Shown here: in pieces, positions 45,180-55,200 of the stretch
Position numbering within the stretch: the first letter of the stretch is position 1
How the letters are laid out: every line of letters starts with the position of its first letter
Assembly (NCBI GenBank): GCA_022820485.1
Contig: JAJEFJ010000032.1
Location: 1 to 63,934 of the forward strand
Direction of reading: 5' to 3'
Source of the DNA: Candidatus Latescibacterota bacterium
Lineage (GTDB): Bacteria; Latescibacterota; UBA2968; UBA8231
DNA length: 63,934 bases
Made by a program: the position numbers and the translations under genes
The notes under the pieces: model-generated
The model's input: the letters and a program-made list of their open reading frames with translations, nothing else
Databases searched by the model: none
What the model was told of the DNA's origin: nothing

Positions 45180-46859
45180 ATGCAGCCAAATTACGCAGTC
45201 GATATGAGGTTGAACATCCGCACGCCTATGCGGGACGGCGTTGATCTTTCTTCCGACATCTATCTGCCGCAGGCATCGGGTAAGTTTCCGACCGTGCTGA
45301 TGCGCACGCCGTACGACAACAACACATCGCTCCTGATCGAGAAGGCCATGCGGCTGGCCAATACCGGCTATGCCTGCGTCATCCAAGACGTGCGGGGGCG
45401 CTGGGACTCCGACGGCGTTCACTACGCGCTGTTCGGCCACGGCCCAGACGGTTTTGATACGCAGGAATGGATTGGCCAGCAGGAGTGGAGCGACGGCAAG
45501 ATTGGCATGGCCGGAGGCTCCTATCTCGGCTGGGTGCAGTGGCAGAGCGCGCCGCACCGCAGCCAGTACCTGACGTGCATAGCGCCAAGGGTGATGTGCG
45601 GCGATCTGTACTCGGGCCTAATTCACCCCGGCGGGGCGTTCCAACTCAACGTCGCCCTTACGTGGGGGATGCGCACCAATGGCCGCACCGCCCAGAGCAT
45701 CGAGTACCACAACTGGACAGAGGCCTTCCGCTCAATCCCCCTCATCGACATGGATCAACAGGCGGGTCGAACCCTACAGTTTTGGCGGGATTGGGTAACG
45801 CACAGCGAATACGATTCCTACTGGGACGAGGTCAACGTCGAAAACAAGTGGGGCGAAATCGCGGCCCCCGCCCTGATCATGGGAGGCTGGTACGACCTGT
45901 ACTCCCACAATACCTTTATCAACTTCAACGGCTTGAGGCTGCACGGGCGGACGCCCGAAGCTAGGCAAAGCCAACTCATCGTCGGTCCCTGGCCGCACGC
46001 GCTCAGCGTTTCTACCAAGACGGGTGACATCGACTTTGGCGCAAACTCGCTGTACGACTTGGAGGACCTAGAGTTGCGTTGGTTTGATTATTGGCTGAAG
46101 GGCATTGACAACGGCATCGTCGGCGAGGCCCCGCTGCGGCTCTTCATAATGGGCGTCAATGAATGGAGAGACGAGAGCGAGTGGCCGCTGGCTAGGACCG
46201 ATTGGCAAAAGTGGTATCTGCACTCTGCTGGCAACGCCAACACGCTGTTGGGCGATGGCTGCCTCTCACCGGAGGAGCCGGGCGACGAGCCGGCAGATCA
46301 CTTTGTGTACGATCCCGACTTTCCCGTGCAGACTGTGGGCGGCAACAACTGTTGCTCGCCCCACATTGTGCCTTGGGGGCCGTACGACCAGCGCGATGTG
46401 GAAATGAGGTCTGACGTGCTCTGCTACACCAGCGAGCCTTTGGAAGCTGACCTCGAGGTGACGGGGCCGATCAAGGTCGTTCTATACGCGGCTACCGACG
46501 GGCTGGATACCGACTGGACTGCCAAGCTGGTGGACGTGTCAACTAGCGGATACGCCAAGAATCTCTGCGATGGGATTGTCCGGGCGCGCTATCGAGAGGG
46601 CTTTGCCGCACCCAAGTTGCTTCAGCCGGGGCAAACGTACCAGTACGAGATCGATCTCGCCGTCACCGGCAATGTCTTCAAGAAGGGGCACAGGATCAGA
46701 GTCGAAGTGTCCTCGTCCAATTTCCCGCGCTTCGACAGAAACCACAACACCGGCAATGACCTCGGCACGGACACTGAAATGCGCAGTGCGCAACAGACGG
46801 TGCAACACTCCCGAGCGCAGCCGTCTCACGTACTCTTGCCGGTGATTCCGCATCAGTAG
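45180..46859 (+). CDS. CocE/NonD-family alpha/beta hydrolase (X-Pro dipeptidyl-peptidase S15 superfamily)
   Basis: 559 residues, cytoplasmic by lack of a signal. The hydrolase domain (1-300) has MRDGVDLSSDIYLP, VIQDVRGRWDSDG, the nucleophile elbow GGSYLGW (Ser114) and a likely catalytic His273 in VGPWPHAL. The C-terminal jelly-roll domain (about 360-545) has PLEADLEVTGPIKV and AKLVDVSTSGYAKNLCDGI. Members hydrolyse esters, glutaryl-type amides or peptides; the substrate cannot be told from sequence. Confidence 0.88.
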   Translation: MQPNYAVDMRLNIRTPMRDGVDLSSDIYLPQASGKFPTVLMRTPYDNNTSLLIEKAMRLANTGYACVIQDVRGRWDSDGVHYALFGHGPDGFDTQEWIGQQEWSDGKIGMAGGSYLGWVQWQSAPHRSQYLTCIAPRVMCGDLYSGLIHPGGAFQLNVALTWGMRTNGRTAQSIEYHNWTEAFRSIPLIDMDQQAGRTLQFWRDWVTHSEYDSYWDEVNVENKWGEIAAPALIMGGWYDLYSHNTFINFNGLRLHGRTPEARQSQLIVGPWPHALSVSTKTGDIDFGANSLYDLEDLELRWFDYWLKGIDNGIVGEAPLRLFIMGVNEWRDESEWPLARTDWQKWYLHSAGNANTLLGDGCLSPEEPGDEPADHFVYDPDFPVQTVGGNNCCSPHIVPWGPYDQRDVEMRSDVLCYTSEPLEADLEVTGPIKVVLYAATDGLDTDWTAKLVDVSTSGYAKNLCDGIVRARYREGFAAPKLLQPGQTYQYEIDLAVTGNVFKKGHRIRVEVSSSNFPRFDRNHNTGNDLGTDTEMRSAQQTVQHSRAQPSHVLLPVIPHQ

Positions 46860-46924
46860 CTAGCTGTTGGTCGCCGTTCAATTCTTACGGGTATCAAGCA
46901 CCTGCCAGCGAGTATCGGCGACAA

Positions 46925-46953
46925 TTGACAGTGCAAATTTTAGGGCCTACTAT
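46925..46953 (+). promoter_or_regulatory. Promoter of gltA
   Basis: TTGACA (46925-46930), a 17-bp spacer and TACTAT (46948-46953); expected start near 46960, giving an 80-nt leader. AAGGAG (47026-47031) precedes the gltA ATG by 8 nt. Confidence 0.65.
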
Positions 46954-47039
46954 CTGAATAAAAACAGCATACCGATCTCGCTTGGGACGCGACTCAGCGC
47001 CCTCGGCGACCGAGTTACATTAATTAAGGAGAACAAGAC

Positions 47040-48323
47040 ATGGCGGAAACTGCCCGCTTGCAGGCCGGGGACCAGAGCGTCGAGCTACCCGTCGTCGTCG
47101 GCAGCGAGGGCGAAAAGGCGCTTGATATTGCCAAATTGCGCGCTGAGACTGGGTATATAGCTCTAGATCCCGGCTACGGCAATACAGGCTCTTGTCAGAG
47201 CGATATCACTTTTATCGACGGCGATGCGGGCATCCTGCGCTACCGGGGCTACGCGATCGAGGACTTGGCCGAGTACAGCCGCTTCATCGAGGTCGCCTAT
47301 TTGCTGATTTGGGGCGAGTTGCCCAACGCTGCACAGCTAGACGAGTTCAGTGCACTGCTGACCAAGCACCAGATGCTGCGCGAGGAAGTAAAGCAGCACT
47401 TCAGCCTCTTTCCGCCCAACTCGCCGCCGATGGCCGTGTTGTCCTCGGTGCTCAATGCGTTGAGTTGCTACTATCCTGAGTTGCTGGAAATTCAGGACGA
47501 GGAGACTTTCACCGAAGCGGCCGCGCGCATCATGTCCAAGGTCCGCACCATTGCCGCCTATTCTCACCGCCAGCAGTTGGGCCACCATATCGAGTACCCG
47601 CACCCGAGGAAGCGGTACGCGGAGAATTTTCTGCACATGATGTTTAGCCAGCCGTACAACGAGTTTGAGGCGGACCAAGTGCTGGTTGACGCGCTGGATT
47701 TGATTTTCCTCCTCCACGCCGACCACGAGCAGAATTGCAGCACCTCTACGGTGCGGATGGTCGGCAGCAGCGAGGCCAATCTCTTCGCCTCAGTAGCGGC
47801 GGGCGTCTCCGCCTTGTGGGGGCCGCTGCACGGCGGGGCGAATTTGGCGGTGGTGAACATGCTAGAGACAATCCGCGACGAAAACATCTCGGTCGGCGAC
47901 TACGTCGGGCAGGTCAAGGACAAAAAAGCCGGGATTCGCCTGATGGGGTTCGGACATCGAGTGTACAAGAACTTTGACCCGCGTGCCAAGATCATCAAAA
48001 AGAGCTGCGAGAAAGTGTTGGCCAAGCTCCACATCAACGACCCTCTGCTCGATATAGCTAAAGAACTGGAGGCCGTGGCGCTGGAGGACGAGTATTTCAT
48101 TCAACGCAAGCTCTATCCCAACGTGGATTTTTACAGCGGCGTCATTCTCCGTGCACTCGGCATTCCCAAGGAGATGTTCACTGTGATCTTCGCCATCGGC
48201 CGCATGCCGGGCTGGATCGCGCATTGGTACGAGGAGAGCAAGGCCACCAAAATCAGCCGCCCACGCCAGATTTACACCGGCTCGATGCAGCGGACCTATC
48301 AGCCGCTCGCCGAGCGGCCCTAA
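47040..48323 (+). CDS. gltA: Citrate synthase (hexameric, type II-like)
   Basis: 427 residues, the length of Gram-negative hexameric citrate synthases. It condenses oxaloacetate with acetyl-CoA. The catalytic triad is complete: His264 in GPLHGGAN, His306 in GFGHRVYKNFDPRA and Asp363 in NVDFYSG. The N-terminal beta-domain (LDPGYGNTGSCQSDITFIDG) found in the NADH-sensitive type is present. It has its own promoter and a strong ribosome site. hpf and the pnt genes follow in the same direction, the first after 43 bp. Confidence 0.97.
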   Translation: MAETARLQAGDQSVELPVVVGSEGEKALDIAKLRAETGYIALDPGYGNTGSCQSDITFIDGDAGILRYRGYAIEDLAEYSRFIEVAYLLIWGELPNAAQLDEFSALLTKHQMLREEVKQHFSLFPPNSPPMAVLSSVLNALSCYYPELLEIQDEETFTEAAARIMSKVRTIAAYSHRQQLGHHIEYPHPRKRYAENFLHMMFSQPYNEFEADQVLVDALDLIFLLHADHEQNCSTSTVRMVGSSEANLFASVAAGVSALWGPLHGGANLAVVNMLETIRDENISVGDYVGQVKDKKAGIRLMGFGHRVYKNFDPRAKIIKKSCEKVLAKLHINDPLLDIAKELEAVALEDEYFIQRKLYPNVDFYSGVILRALGIPKEMFTVIFAIGRMPGWIAHWYEESKATKISRPRQIYTGSMQRTYQPLAERP

Positions 48324-48366
48324 ACGCGGGCCAGCGATTAAATTTGTCAACAGAAAGGAGTAGGAG

Positions 48367-48657
48367 ATGCAGCCCAGAATCAGTATGCGCCACGGCAAAA
48401 TCTCAGCAGAAACCAAAGCACACATTGCCGATTCTTGTACTAAACTCGAACACTACTTCGACCGCATCGTGGATTGCGAAGTCGTCCTCGACAAGGAAAA
48501 GCACGGCCACAAAGTGGAAATTATCGTCAAGGTGCCGCAGCGCACGTTTGCGGCCACAGGAGCGGCGGACAATCTCTACAAGGCCCTCGCCGAAGCCGAG
48601 TCCAAGATCGAGAGTCAGCTCAAAAAACACCACGACAAGCTGGTGTCCCACCACTGA
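48367..48657 (+). CDS. hpf: Ribosome hibernation-promoting factor/RaiA family (short form)
   Basis: 96 residues, the short HPF/YfiA type without the dimerising C-terminal domain. It shows ISMRHGKISAETKAHIADSC, a beta-alpha-beta-beta-beta-alpha pattern and KHGHKVEIIVKVPQRTFAA. These proteins bind the small subunit's decoding channel and stall or store ribosomes in slow growth. It sits between gltA and the transhydrogenase genes, 3 bp before pntAA, so it is probably cotranscribed. Ribosome site AGGAGTAGGAG. Confidence 0.85.
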   Translation: MQPRISMRHGKISAETKAHIADSCTKLEHYFDRIVDCEVVLDKEKHGHKVEIIVKVPQRTFAATGAADNLYKALAEAESKIESQLKKHHDKLVSHH

Positions 48658-48660
48658 TAA

Positions 48661-49809
48661 ATGATCGTTGGTATCGCACGAGAGACCTTCGCTGGTGAGC
48701 AGCGAGTCGCCTTGGTGCCGGAGGCTGTATCCGGGTTGGCGGCCTGCAACGCGGACATCCTAATAGAGTCGGGCGCGGGTGCTGCCGCTGGCTATGCCGA
48801 TGCGGCCTATGCTGAGCGCGGAGCAGAAATCGCCGCCGATCGCGACGAGGTGTTCGCCCGTGCCGAGGTGATGCTTCAGGTGCGCACGCTCGGCGCGAAC
48901 CCGGAGGCCGGTCGCGCCGACTTGACCCGGACCCGCTCCGGTCAAGTCCTCGTCGGGGCCTCGGACCCACTGACCGCTGGATCGGAGCTAGTTGCGCTAG
49001 CCGATGTCGGCGCGACTTTGTTTGCCATGGAATTGATGCCGCGTATTACCCGCGCCCAGAGCATGGATGTGCTCTCGTCCATGGCCACGATCGCCGGCTA
49101 CAAAGCGGTGCTCTTGGCCGCTGCGGCCCTGCCGCGCATGTTCCCGCTTTTGATGACAGCCGCTGGCACGTTGACGCCGTCTCGGGTGCTGGTCATCGGC
49201 GCTGGGGTCGCTGGTCTCCAGGCCATTGCCACTGCCCGTCGCCTAGGAGCGGTCATTAGGGCGTACGATGTGCGGCCAGCGGTCAAAGAACAGGTCGAGA
49301 GCCTCGGGGCCGAGTTTGTGGAATTGGACATCGATGCTGGCGACTCCGAGGACGCGGGTGGGTACGCGAGGGCGCAGGATGAAGTGTTCTACCGCCGCCA
49401 GCGCGAGGAACTGGCCAAGGTCGCCAGCCAGAGCGACGTGATTATCACTACGGCCGCTATCCCGGGACAACCAGCGCCTTTGTTGATTACGGCTGACGCC
49501 GTGCAGAGCATGGGGCCGGGGTCGATCATCGTCGATTTGGCTGCTGAGCGCGGCGGCAATTGCGAGTTGACGCGCCCTGGGGAGACAGTCGTGGAGGACG
49601 GAGTGCAGATCATGGGGCCGCTCAATCTACCGGCGACCGTGCCGCACCACGCCAGCCAAATGTACTCGCACAATATCGCGACCTTCTTCCGGCACTTGGC
49701 GGGCGAGGGTGAGTTACAATTCGACATGGAGGACGAAATCACGCGCGAGACCTTGGTGTTGCGCGACGGTGAGATCGTCCATCCGCGCATTCGCAAAGGA
49801 ATTGTATAG
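48661..49809 (+). CDS. pntAA: Proton-translocating NAD(P) transhydrogenase subunit alpha, part 1
   Basis: 382 residues making the NAD(H)-binding domain I. It starts MIVGIARETFAGEQRVALVP, has RSGQVLVGASDPL, and the Rossmann motif VLVIGAGVAGLQAIATARRL (about 178-197) followed by YDVRPAVKEQVESLGAEF. The split three-gene form (pntAA, pntAB, pntB) is usual outside enterobacteria. The complex uses the proton gradient to reduce NADP+ with NADH. The stop overlaps the GTG of the next gene by one base. Confidence 0.95.
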   Translation: MIVGIARETFAGEQRVALVPEAVSGLAACNADILIESGAGAAAGYADAAYAERGAEIAADRDEVFARAEVMLQVRTLGANPEAGRADLTRTRSGQVLVGASDPLTAGSELVALADVGATLFAMELMPRITRAQSMDVLSSMATIAGYKAVLLAAAALPRMFPLLMTAAGTLTPSRVLVIGAGVAGLQAIATARRLGAVIRAYDVRPAVKEQVESLGAEFVELDIDAGDSEDAGGYARAQDEVFYRRQREELAKVASQSDVIITTAAIPGQPAPLLITADAVQSMGPGSIIVDLAAERGGNCELTRPGETVVEDGVQIMGPLNLPATVPHHASQMYSHNIATFFRHLAGEGELQFDMEDEITRETLVLRDGEIVHPRIRKGIV

Positions 49810-50090
49810 TGGACGTCCTAGTAGCCGCGCTGACGGTGTTTGCACTCGCCGTCTTCGTCGGCTTTGAAATCATCACCAAGATCCCGCCGACCCTGCACAC
49901 GCCGCTGATGTCTGGGTCCAATGCCATCTCCGGCATCACCCTGATCGGCGCATTGCTCTCGGCCGGCTCTGAGCACTCGGCCTTGGCGACCTATTTGGGG
50001 TTGGCGGCCGTCATCTTCGCCACCATCAACGTGGTGGGTGGGTTCATGGTGACGCATCGCATGTTGGGGATGTTTAGGAGGCGGGACTAG
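49809..50090 (+). CDS. pntAB: NAD(P) transhydrogenase subunit alpha, part 2 (membrane)
   Basis: 93 residues from a GTG, with three hydrophobic helices (about 4-22, 35-52, 58-80). The sequence VGFEIITKIPPTLHTPLMSG followed by SNAISGI is the hallmark of this small membrane subunit. It forms part of the proton channel with PntB. Confidence 0.95.
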   Translation: MDVLVAALTVFALAVFVGFEIITKIPPTLHTPLMSGSNAISGITLIGALLSAGSEHSALATYLGLAAVIFATINVVGGFMVTHRMLGMFRRRD

Positions 50091-50093
50091 CGC

Positions 50094-51467
50094 ATGAGCG
50101 CGACTCTAATCAACTTCGCCTACCTAGTCGCCTCGGTCCTCTTCATTCTCGGCCTCAAGGGATTGACGCACCCGCGCACGGCTGTGCGCGGCAATTTGCT
50201 GGGTGCTTTGGGGATGTTGTTGGCCGTCGTCGTCACCCTGCTGGATCAGCGGATCCTCTCCGGCGAATACATTTTACTCGGTGCCGTAGTAGGCGCGCTG
50301 ATTGGCATGATTCTGGCGGTAAAAATTCCCCTGACCTCCATGCCCGAGTTGGTGGCGGTTTTTAACGGCTTGGGCGGCGGTGCCTCCGCGTTGGTGGCTG
50401 GCGCGGCGCTGATTGAGGCGCAGGCTCCTTCCTACCAATTCACGGCCGCAACGGCTGCTTCTGGGATCATCGGCGCGGTGACCTTTTGGGGTAGTATCGT
50501 GGCCTTCCTCAAGCTGATGGAAGTACTCAAGGGATTGGTGCGGTTTCCCGGCCAGCAGTTTTTCAACGGGGTGCTGGTCCTCGGCAGTGTGGGTTTGGGT
50601 GCTTGGTTGGTGTTGGGCGAGCCGGATGCCTTCTGGGCTATGGTCGGCGTGGCCTCGCTGTTGGGCTTGTTGCTCGTATTGCCCATCGGCGGAGCCGATA
50701 TGCCGGTGGTGATTGCCTTGCTCAATTCGTGCTCGGGTCTGGCGGCCGCGGCTACCGGCTTTGTGCTCGACAACAATGTGCTGATTATCGCCGGGTCGCT
50801 GGTGGGGGCCTCGGGGCTGATCTTGACGCAAATCATGTGCCGGGCCATGAACCGCTCGCTGGGCAATGTGTTCTTCGGCGGCGTCGGTGCCGAGGTCGCA
50901 AGCGGAACCAGCGACGACGAGGTCTATGCCGGCAAGATCAAGTCAACCTCGGCCGAGGAAGTCGCGCTGCTGTTTGACACGGCCCGGCGCGTGGTGGTAG
51001 TCCCCGGCTACGGCATGGCCGTGGCCCAAGCGCAACACGCCGTGCGGGATTTGGCCAATTTGCTCGAAGAGCGCGGCGTCGCGGTCGAATACGCCATCCA
51101 TCCGGTGGCGGGCCGGATGCCGGGCCACATGAACGTGCTGTTGGCCGAGGCCGAAGTGCCCTACGACAAGTTAGTGGAGATGGATCGGATCAACCCGACC
51201 TTCCAGCAGACCGATGTGGCGTTGATCATCGGTGCCAACGACGTGGTCAACCCCCTCGCCCGCGACGCGGATTCCGGGCCGATTGCCGGGATGCCGATCC
51301 TCGACGTGGATCATGCGCGCACAGTGGTGGTGATTAAGCGGAGCCTGAGCCCGGGGTTTGCCGGGCTGCCCAACCCGCTTTTTGCCGCGGAAAATGCACT
51401 GATGTTTTTCGGCAGCGCCAAGGAGGCCGTGTTGGATTTGGTGGCCGCGGTAAAGGAGAGTGGATAG
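50094..51467 (+). CDS. pntB: NAD(P) transhydrogenase subunit beta
   Basis: 457 residues. About nine membrane helices (1-255) include the family sequence AVFNGLGGGASALVAGAAL and LNSCSGLAAAATGFVL. The NADP(H)-binding domain III (about 285-457) has VVVVPGYGMAVAQAQHAV, HPVAGRMPGHMNVLLAEA and VALIIGANDVVNPLA. AGGAGG precedes the ATG. It supplies NADPH, which the gltBD enzyme downstream consumes. Confidence 0.96.
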   Translation: MSATLINFAYLVASVLFILGLKGLTHPRTAVRGNLLGALGMLLAVVVTLLDQRILSGEYILLGAVVGALIGMILAVKIPLTSMPELVAVFNGLGGGASALVAGAALIEAQAPSYQFTAATAASGIIGAVTFWGSIVAFLKLMEVLKGLVRFPGQQFFNGVLVLGSVGLGAWLVLGEPDAFWAMVGVASLLGLLLVLPIGGADMPVVIALLNSCSGLAAAATGFVLDNNVLIIAGSLVGASGLILTQIMCRAMNRSLGNVFFGGVGAEVASGTSDDEVYAGKIKSTSAEEVALLFDTARRVVVVPGYGMAVAQAQHAVRDLANLLEERGVAVEYAIHPVAGRMPGHMNVLLAEAEVPYDKLVEMDRINPTFQQTDVALIIGANDVVNPLARDADSGPIAGMPILDVDHARTVVVIKRSLSPGFAGLPNPLFAAENALMFFGSAKEAVLDLVAAVKESG

Positions 51468-51473
51468 GGGCCT

Positions 51474-52049
51474 CTACTCGACAAAAATGGCGTCGTCGGG
51501 CCAAGATTCCACGACGAAACCCGCCTTCGTATTTACCATGGGCAAATAGTTGTGTAGCCGCCTGATGGGGTCCAACAGGCGGATGGTTTGCATCTCTTGG
51601 ATCGAATCCTCGCCGTGGTTTTTTTGCAGCGAGGGGATGATCTTGCCCTGGACACTTTCGGCCACATCGCTGTCGGACTCGCCTTCGACGATCATCACTA
51701 GCGCGGTGTGGCCATCTACTTCGGCGATATAGCTGTCGCGGATTAGCTCGCTGAATACATTGGCGACATTGGGTTCGGAGCGGATTTCCTGCACGATCTG
51801 GCTGCGGGTGATGCCCAATTTGAACTTGATGGTGAGCATGTGTTGGGTCGAGAAGCGGCCCGTGCCTTGGGCCTGCATATCGACCGCGGCGTAGTAGGAA
51901 AGGATGCCTTCCTGTTCGAGGCGGGCGCGCTTGCGGCTGACGGTGCGCACCGGCACGCCGGTCAAGGTGCTGATGCGGTTGTCCGAGCAGCGGGGATTGC
52001 GGATGAGGGTGCGGACTATTTGCCGCTCTTGTTCGTCGAAACGTCTCAT
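51474..52049 (-). CDS. Lrp/AsnC-family transcriptional regulator
   Basis: 191 residues: an N-terminal winged helix (MRRFDEQERQIVRTLIRNPR, HTH around SDNRISTLTGVPVRTVSRKRA) and a C-terminal ligand-binding ACT-like (RAM) domain (about 85-165). It is longer than the usual 150-160 residues, with a C-terminal extension MVNTKAGFVVESWPDDAIF. It is divergent from gltBD across 175 bp with promoters on both strands, so control of glutamate synthase in response to an amino acid is the obvious inference. Confidence 0.85.
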   Translation of the reverse strand: MRRFDEQERQIVRTLIRNPRCSDNRISTLTGVPVRTVSRKRARLEQEGILSYYAAVDMQAQGTGRFSTQHMLTIKFKLGITRSQIVQEIRSEPNVANVFSELIRDSYIAEVDGHTALVMIVEGESDSDVAESVQGKIIPSLQKNHGEDSIQEMQTIRLLDPIRRLHNYLPMVNTKAGFVVESWPDDAIFVE

Positions 52050-52085
52050 GGCCTGAATTGTCCATTTTAAAGTGAAAGTTAGCGC

Positions 52086-52115
52086 AATTTAGGCCATATA
52101 CGGCATTGCTGTCAA
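52086..52115 (-). promoter_or_regulatory. Promoter of the Lrp/AsnC regulator
   Basis: On the minus strand TTGACA (52115-52110), an 18-bp spacer and TAAATT (52091-52086), about 37 bp before the regulator's ATG. Confidence 0.55.
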
Positions 52116-52156
52116 GGGATGTTTCAAGAAAGTTGTGGAAATTGGCGCAAGGGCGT

Positions 52157-52184
52157 TTGACAACATAGCCATAGTTCATATATT
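52157..52184 (+). promoter_or_regulatory. Promoter of gltBD
   Basis: TTGACA (52157-52162), a 16-bp spacer and TATATT (52179-52184); start expected near 52191, about 34 nt before the gltB ATG. It is back to back with the regulator's promoter, so a protein bound between 52116 and 52156 could control both. Confidence 0.65.
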
Positions 52185-52224
52185 AAGCCTTCTTTTTCAG
52201 AAGATCGAGCAAGGGAAAATTAAA

Positions 52225-55200
52225 ATGACCCGGATACCCGGATACCCGCAAAAGCAGGGCCTGTACGACCCCGCTCGCGAAAGCGACGCCTGCGGGATTG
52301 GCTTTGTCGTAAACATCAAGGGCCACAAGTCGCACAAGGTGGTGCGCCAAGCCTTAGAGGTTTTGGAGCATCTCAAGCACCGAGGTGCTTGTGGTTGCGA
52401 GGCCAATACGGGCGATGGTGCCGGCATGTTGGTGCAGTTGCCCCACAAGTTCTTTAGCGCCATCTGCGACTTCGAGTTGCCCGCGCCGGGCGAGTACGGA
52501 GTGGGCATGTTGTTTTTGCCGCCCGACCCGGCCCAGCGCCAAGTCTGCGAAGAGCGCTTCGCCCGTATCGTCGAAGAAGAGGGGCAGCGCATCCTCGGCT
52601 GGCGGGACGTGCCTACTTGCAACGCGGCCTTGGGCCACACGGCTAAGCTGCGCGAGCCGTTTCAGCGTCAGATCTTTATCGGCCGCGGCGAGGTGCAAGG
52701 CGACGACGCGCTGGCCTTTGAGCGCAAGCTCTACGTCATCTGCAAGCGCGCTGAAAACGCGATTCGCTACAGTGGCAAAGTCGCCGATGGCGACTTCTTC
52801 TACCCGGCTAGTCTCTCTTCGCGCACCATCGTCTATAAGGGCATGCTGATCTCCGACCAAGTCGTGGATTACTTTTCCGACTTGAGCGACGAGCGCTTTG
52901 AGGCGGCCATCGCGTTGGTGCATTCGCGCTTTAGCACCAACACCTTCCCGAGCTGGGAGCGGGCGCATCCCTATCGCTACATCATCCACAACGGCGAGAT
53001 AAACACCGTGCGCGGCAACGGCAATTGGATGCGCGCGCGCGAGGGGATGCTGGCGTCCGAGCACTTTGGCGATGACATCGACAAGCTCTTCCCGATCATC
53101 CACGAAGACGGCTCTGATTCGGCCAAATTCGACAATGCGCTCGAACTGCTGACCTTGGGGGGGCGCTCGTTGGCGCATTCGGTGATGATGATGATTCCCG
53201 AGCCGTGGGAAAACCACGAGACCATGAGCGACGAGAAGCGGGCCTTTTACGAGTACCATAGCTGTCTGATGGAGCCGTGGGACGGGCCGGCTTCGGTGGC
53301 CTTTACCGACGGTGTCGTCGTCGGCGGCATGCTCGATCGCAACGGCTTTAGGCCCTCGCGCTACTACATTGCCAAAGACGATATTCTGGTGCTTTCCTCG
53401 GAAACGGGCGTGCTGAGTATTCCGCCGGAAGACGTCGTTTTCAAAGGTCGGCTGCAACCGGGCCGAATGCTCTTGATCGATACGGAGGAGGGCCGGATCA
53501 TCAGCGACGAGGAGATCAAGCACCAGATCGCCACGGAGCATCCCTATCGGGCGTGGCTCGACGAGAATCTAGTCGCGCTCGAAGACCTGCCGGAGGCTGA
53601 GGGCGCGCCCCTGTTAGAAAACCACGAGGAAGTGCTCCACTGGCAGCAGGCTTTTGGCTATACGTTTGAGGATTTGCGCGTCTTCCTCAAGCCGATGGTC
53701 CAGGTGCTCAAGGACCCGGTCGGCTCTATGGGCAACGACGCGGCGTTGGCGGCGCTGTCGGAGCGACCGCAGCTTCTCTACAACTACTTCAAACAGCACT
53801 TTGCCCAGGTTACTAATCCCCCGCTCGACCCGTTGCGCGAGGAATTGATTACCTCGGCCGAGACCAAGATCGGTCCCGAGCGCAATTTGCTGGAGCCCGA
53901 GCCGGCGAGTTGTCGCCAGATCACCTTGCAGCGGCCCATTCTCAAAAACGACGAGTTGGAAAGGCTGCGGCAGGTCGATCTCTTTGGCCACAAGGCGGAG
54001 ACGATTCCGATTCTGTTCAAGCGCGCGGATGGCGAGGCTGGTCTCGCTAAGGCTATGGACGCGCTGTGTGCTAGAGTTGATGCGGCCATCGCCGAAGGGT
54101 GCAACCTGATTATCCTCTCGGACCGGGAAGCAGATGCCGACAACGTGCCGATTCCGGCGCTGTTGGCCGTGTCTGGGGTTCATCACCACTTGGTGCGGCT
54201 GGAGACTCGCACTCGCGTTGGCTTGGCGCTCGAGTCGGGCGAGCCGCGCGAAGTGCATCACTTCTGCCTGCTGTTGGGCTACGGCGCTCAGGCGATCAAC
54301 CCCTACATGGCGTTTGAGAGCCTCAACGACATGATCCGCGAAAACATGCTCGAAGGCTATACCTACGCGGAGGCCGAGGAGCGCTACATCTACGCGGCGA
54401 TCAAGGGCACGGTCAAGGTGATGGCCAAGATGGGCATTTCGACGATCAAGTCGTATCGGGGAGCGCAGATTTTCGAGACCGTGGGGCTAAACCAAGAAGT
54501 GGTAGATCAGTACTTCACTTGGACCACGACCCAAGTGAAGGGCATGGGCATTGAGGACATTGCCCGCGAGGCGCTAGTGCGCCACAAGGCGGCCTTCCCT
54601 CAGATCCCGACCAACGGTCGCACCCTCGACGTGGGTGGGCACTATCAATGGCGCAAAGGCGGCGAGCATCACCTCTTTAATCCCAAGACGATCCACCTGC
54701 TGCAGCGGGCGTCGCGCTCCAACGACTACGAAGTGTACAAGCAGTACGCCGAGTTGATCAACGACCAGTCCGAGCGCTTGGCGACTTTGCGGAGCTTGTT
54801 GGAATTCAAAGGTGACGTCGAGCCGGTGCCCATCGAAGAGGTCGAGCCGGTCGAAGAGATCACCCGGCGCTTCAAGAGCGGGGCGATGTCCTATGGCTCG
54901 ATCAGCAAGGAGGCGCACGAAGATTTGGCCATCGCCATGAACCGCCTCGGCGGCAAGAGCAATACCGGCGAGGGCGGCGAAGACCCGGCCCGCTATGTAA
55001 TTGAGCCTAACGGCGACTCCAAAAACAGCGCCATTAAGCAGGTGGCTTCTGGGCGCTTTGGCGTGACGAGTCACTATTTGACTCAGGCCAAAGAGCTGCA
55101 AATCAAAATGGCTCAAGGTGCCAAGCCGGGCGAGGGCGGCGAGTTGCCCGGCCCCAAGGTCTATCCTTGGATTGCCAAAGTGCGCCACTCGACCCCAGGC

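Noticed and set aside
52354..53541. 395-codon minus frame inside gltB
   Set aside because: Runs opposite a fully conserved GltB domain; high GC keeps antisense frames open.
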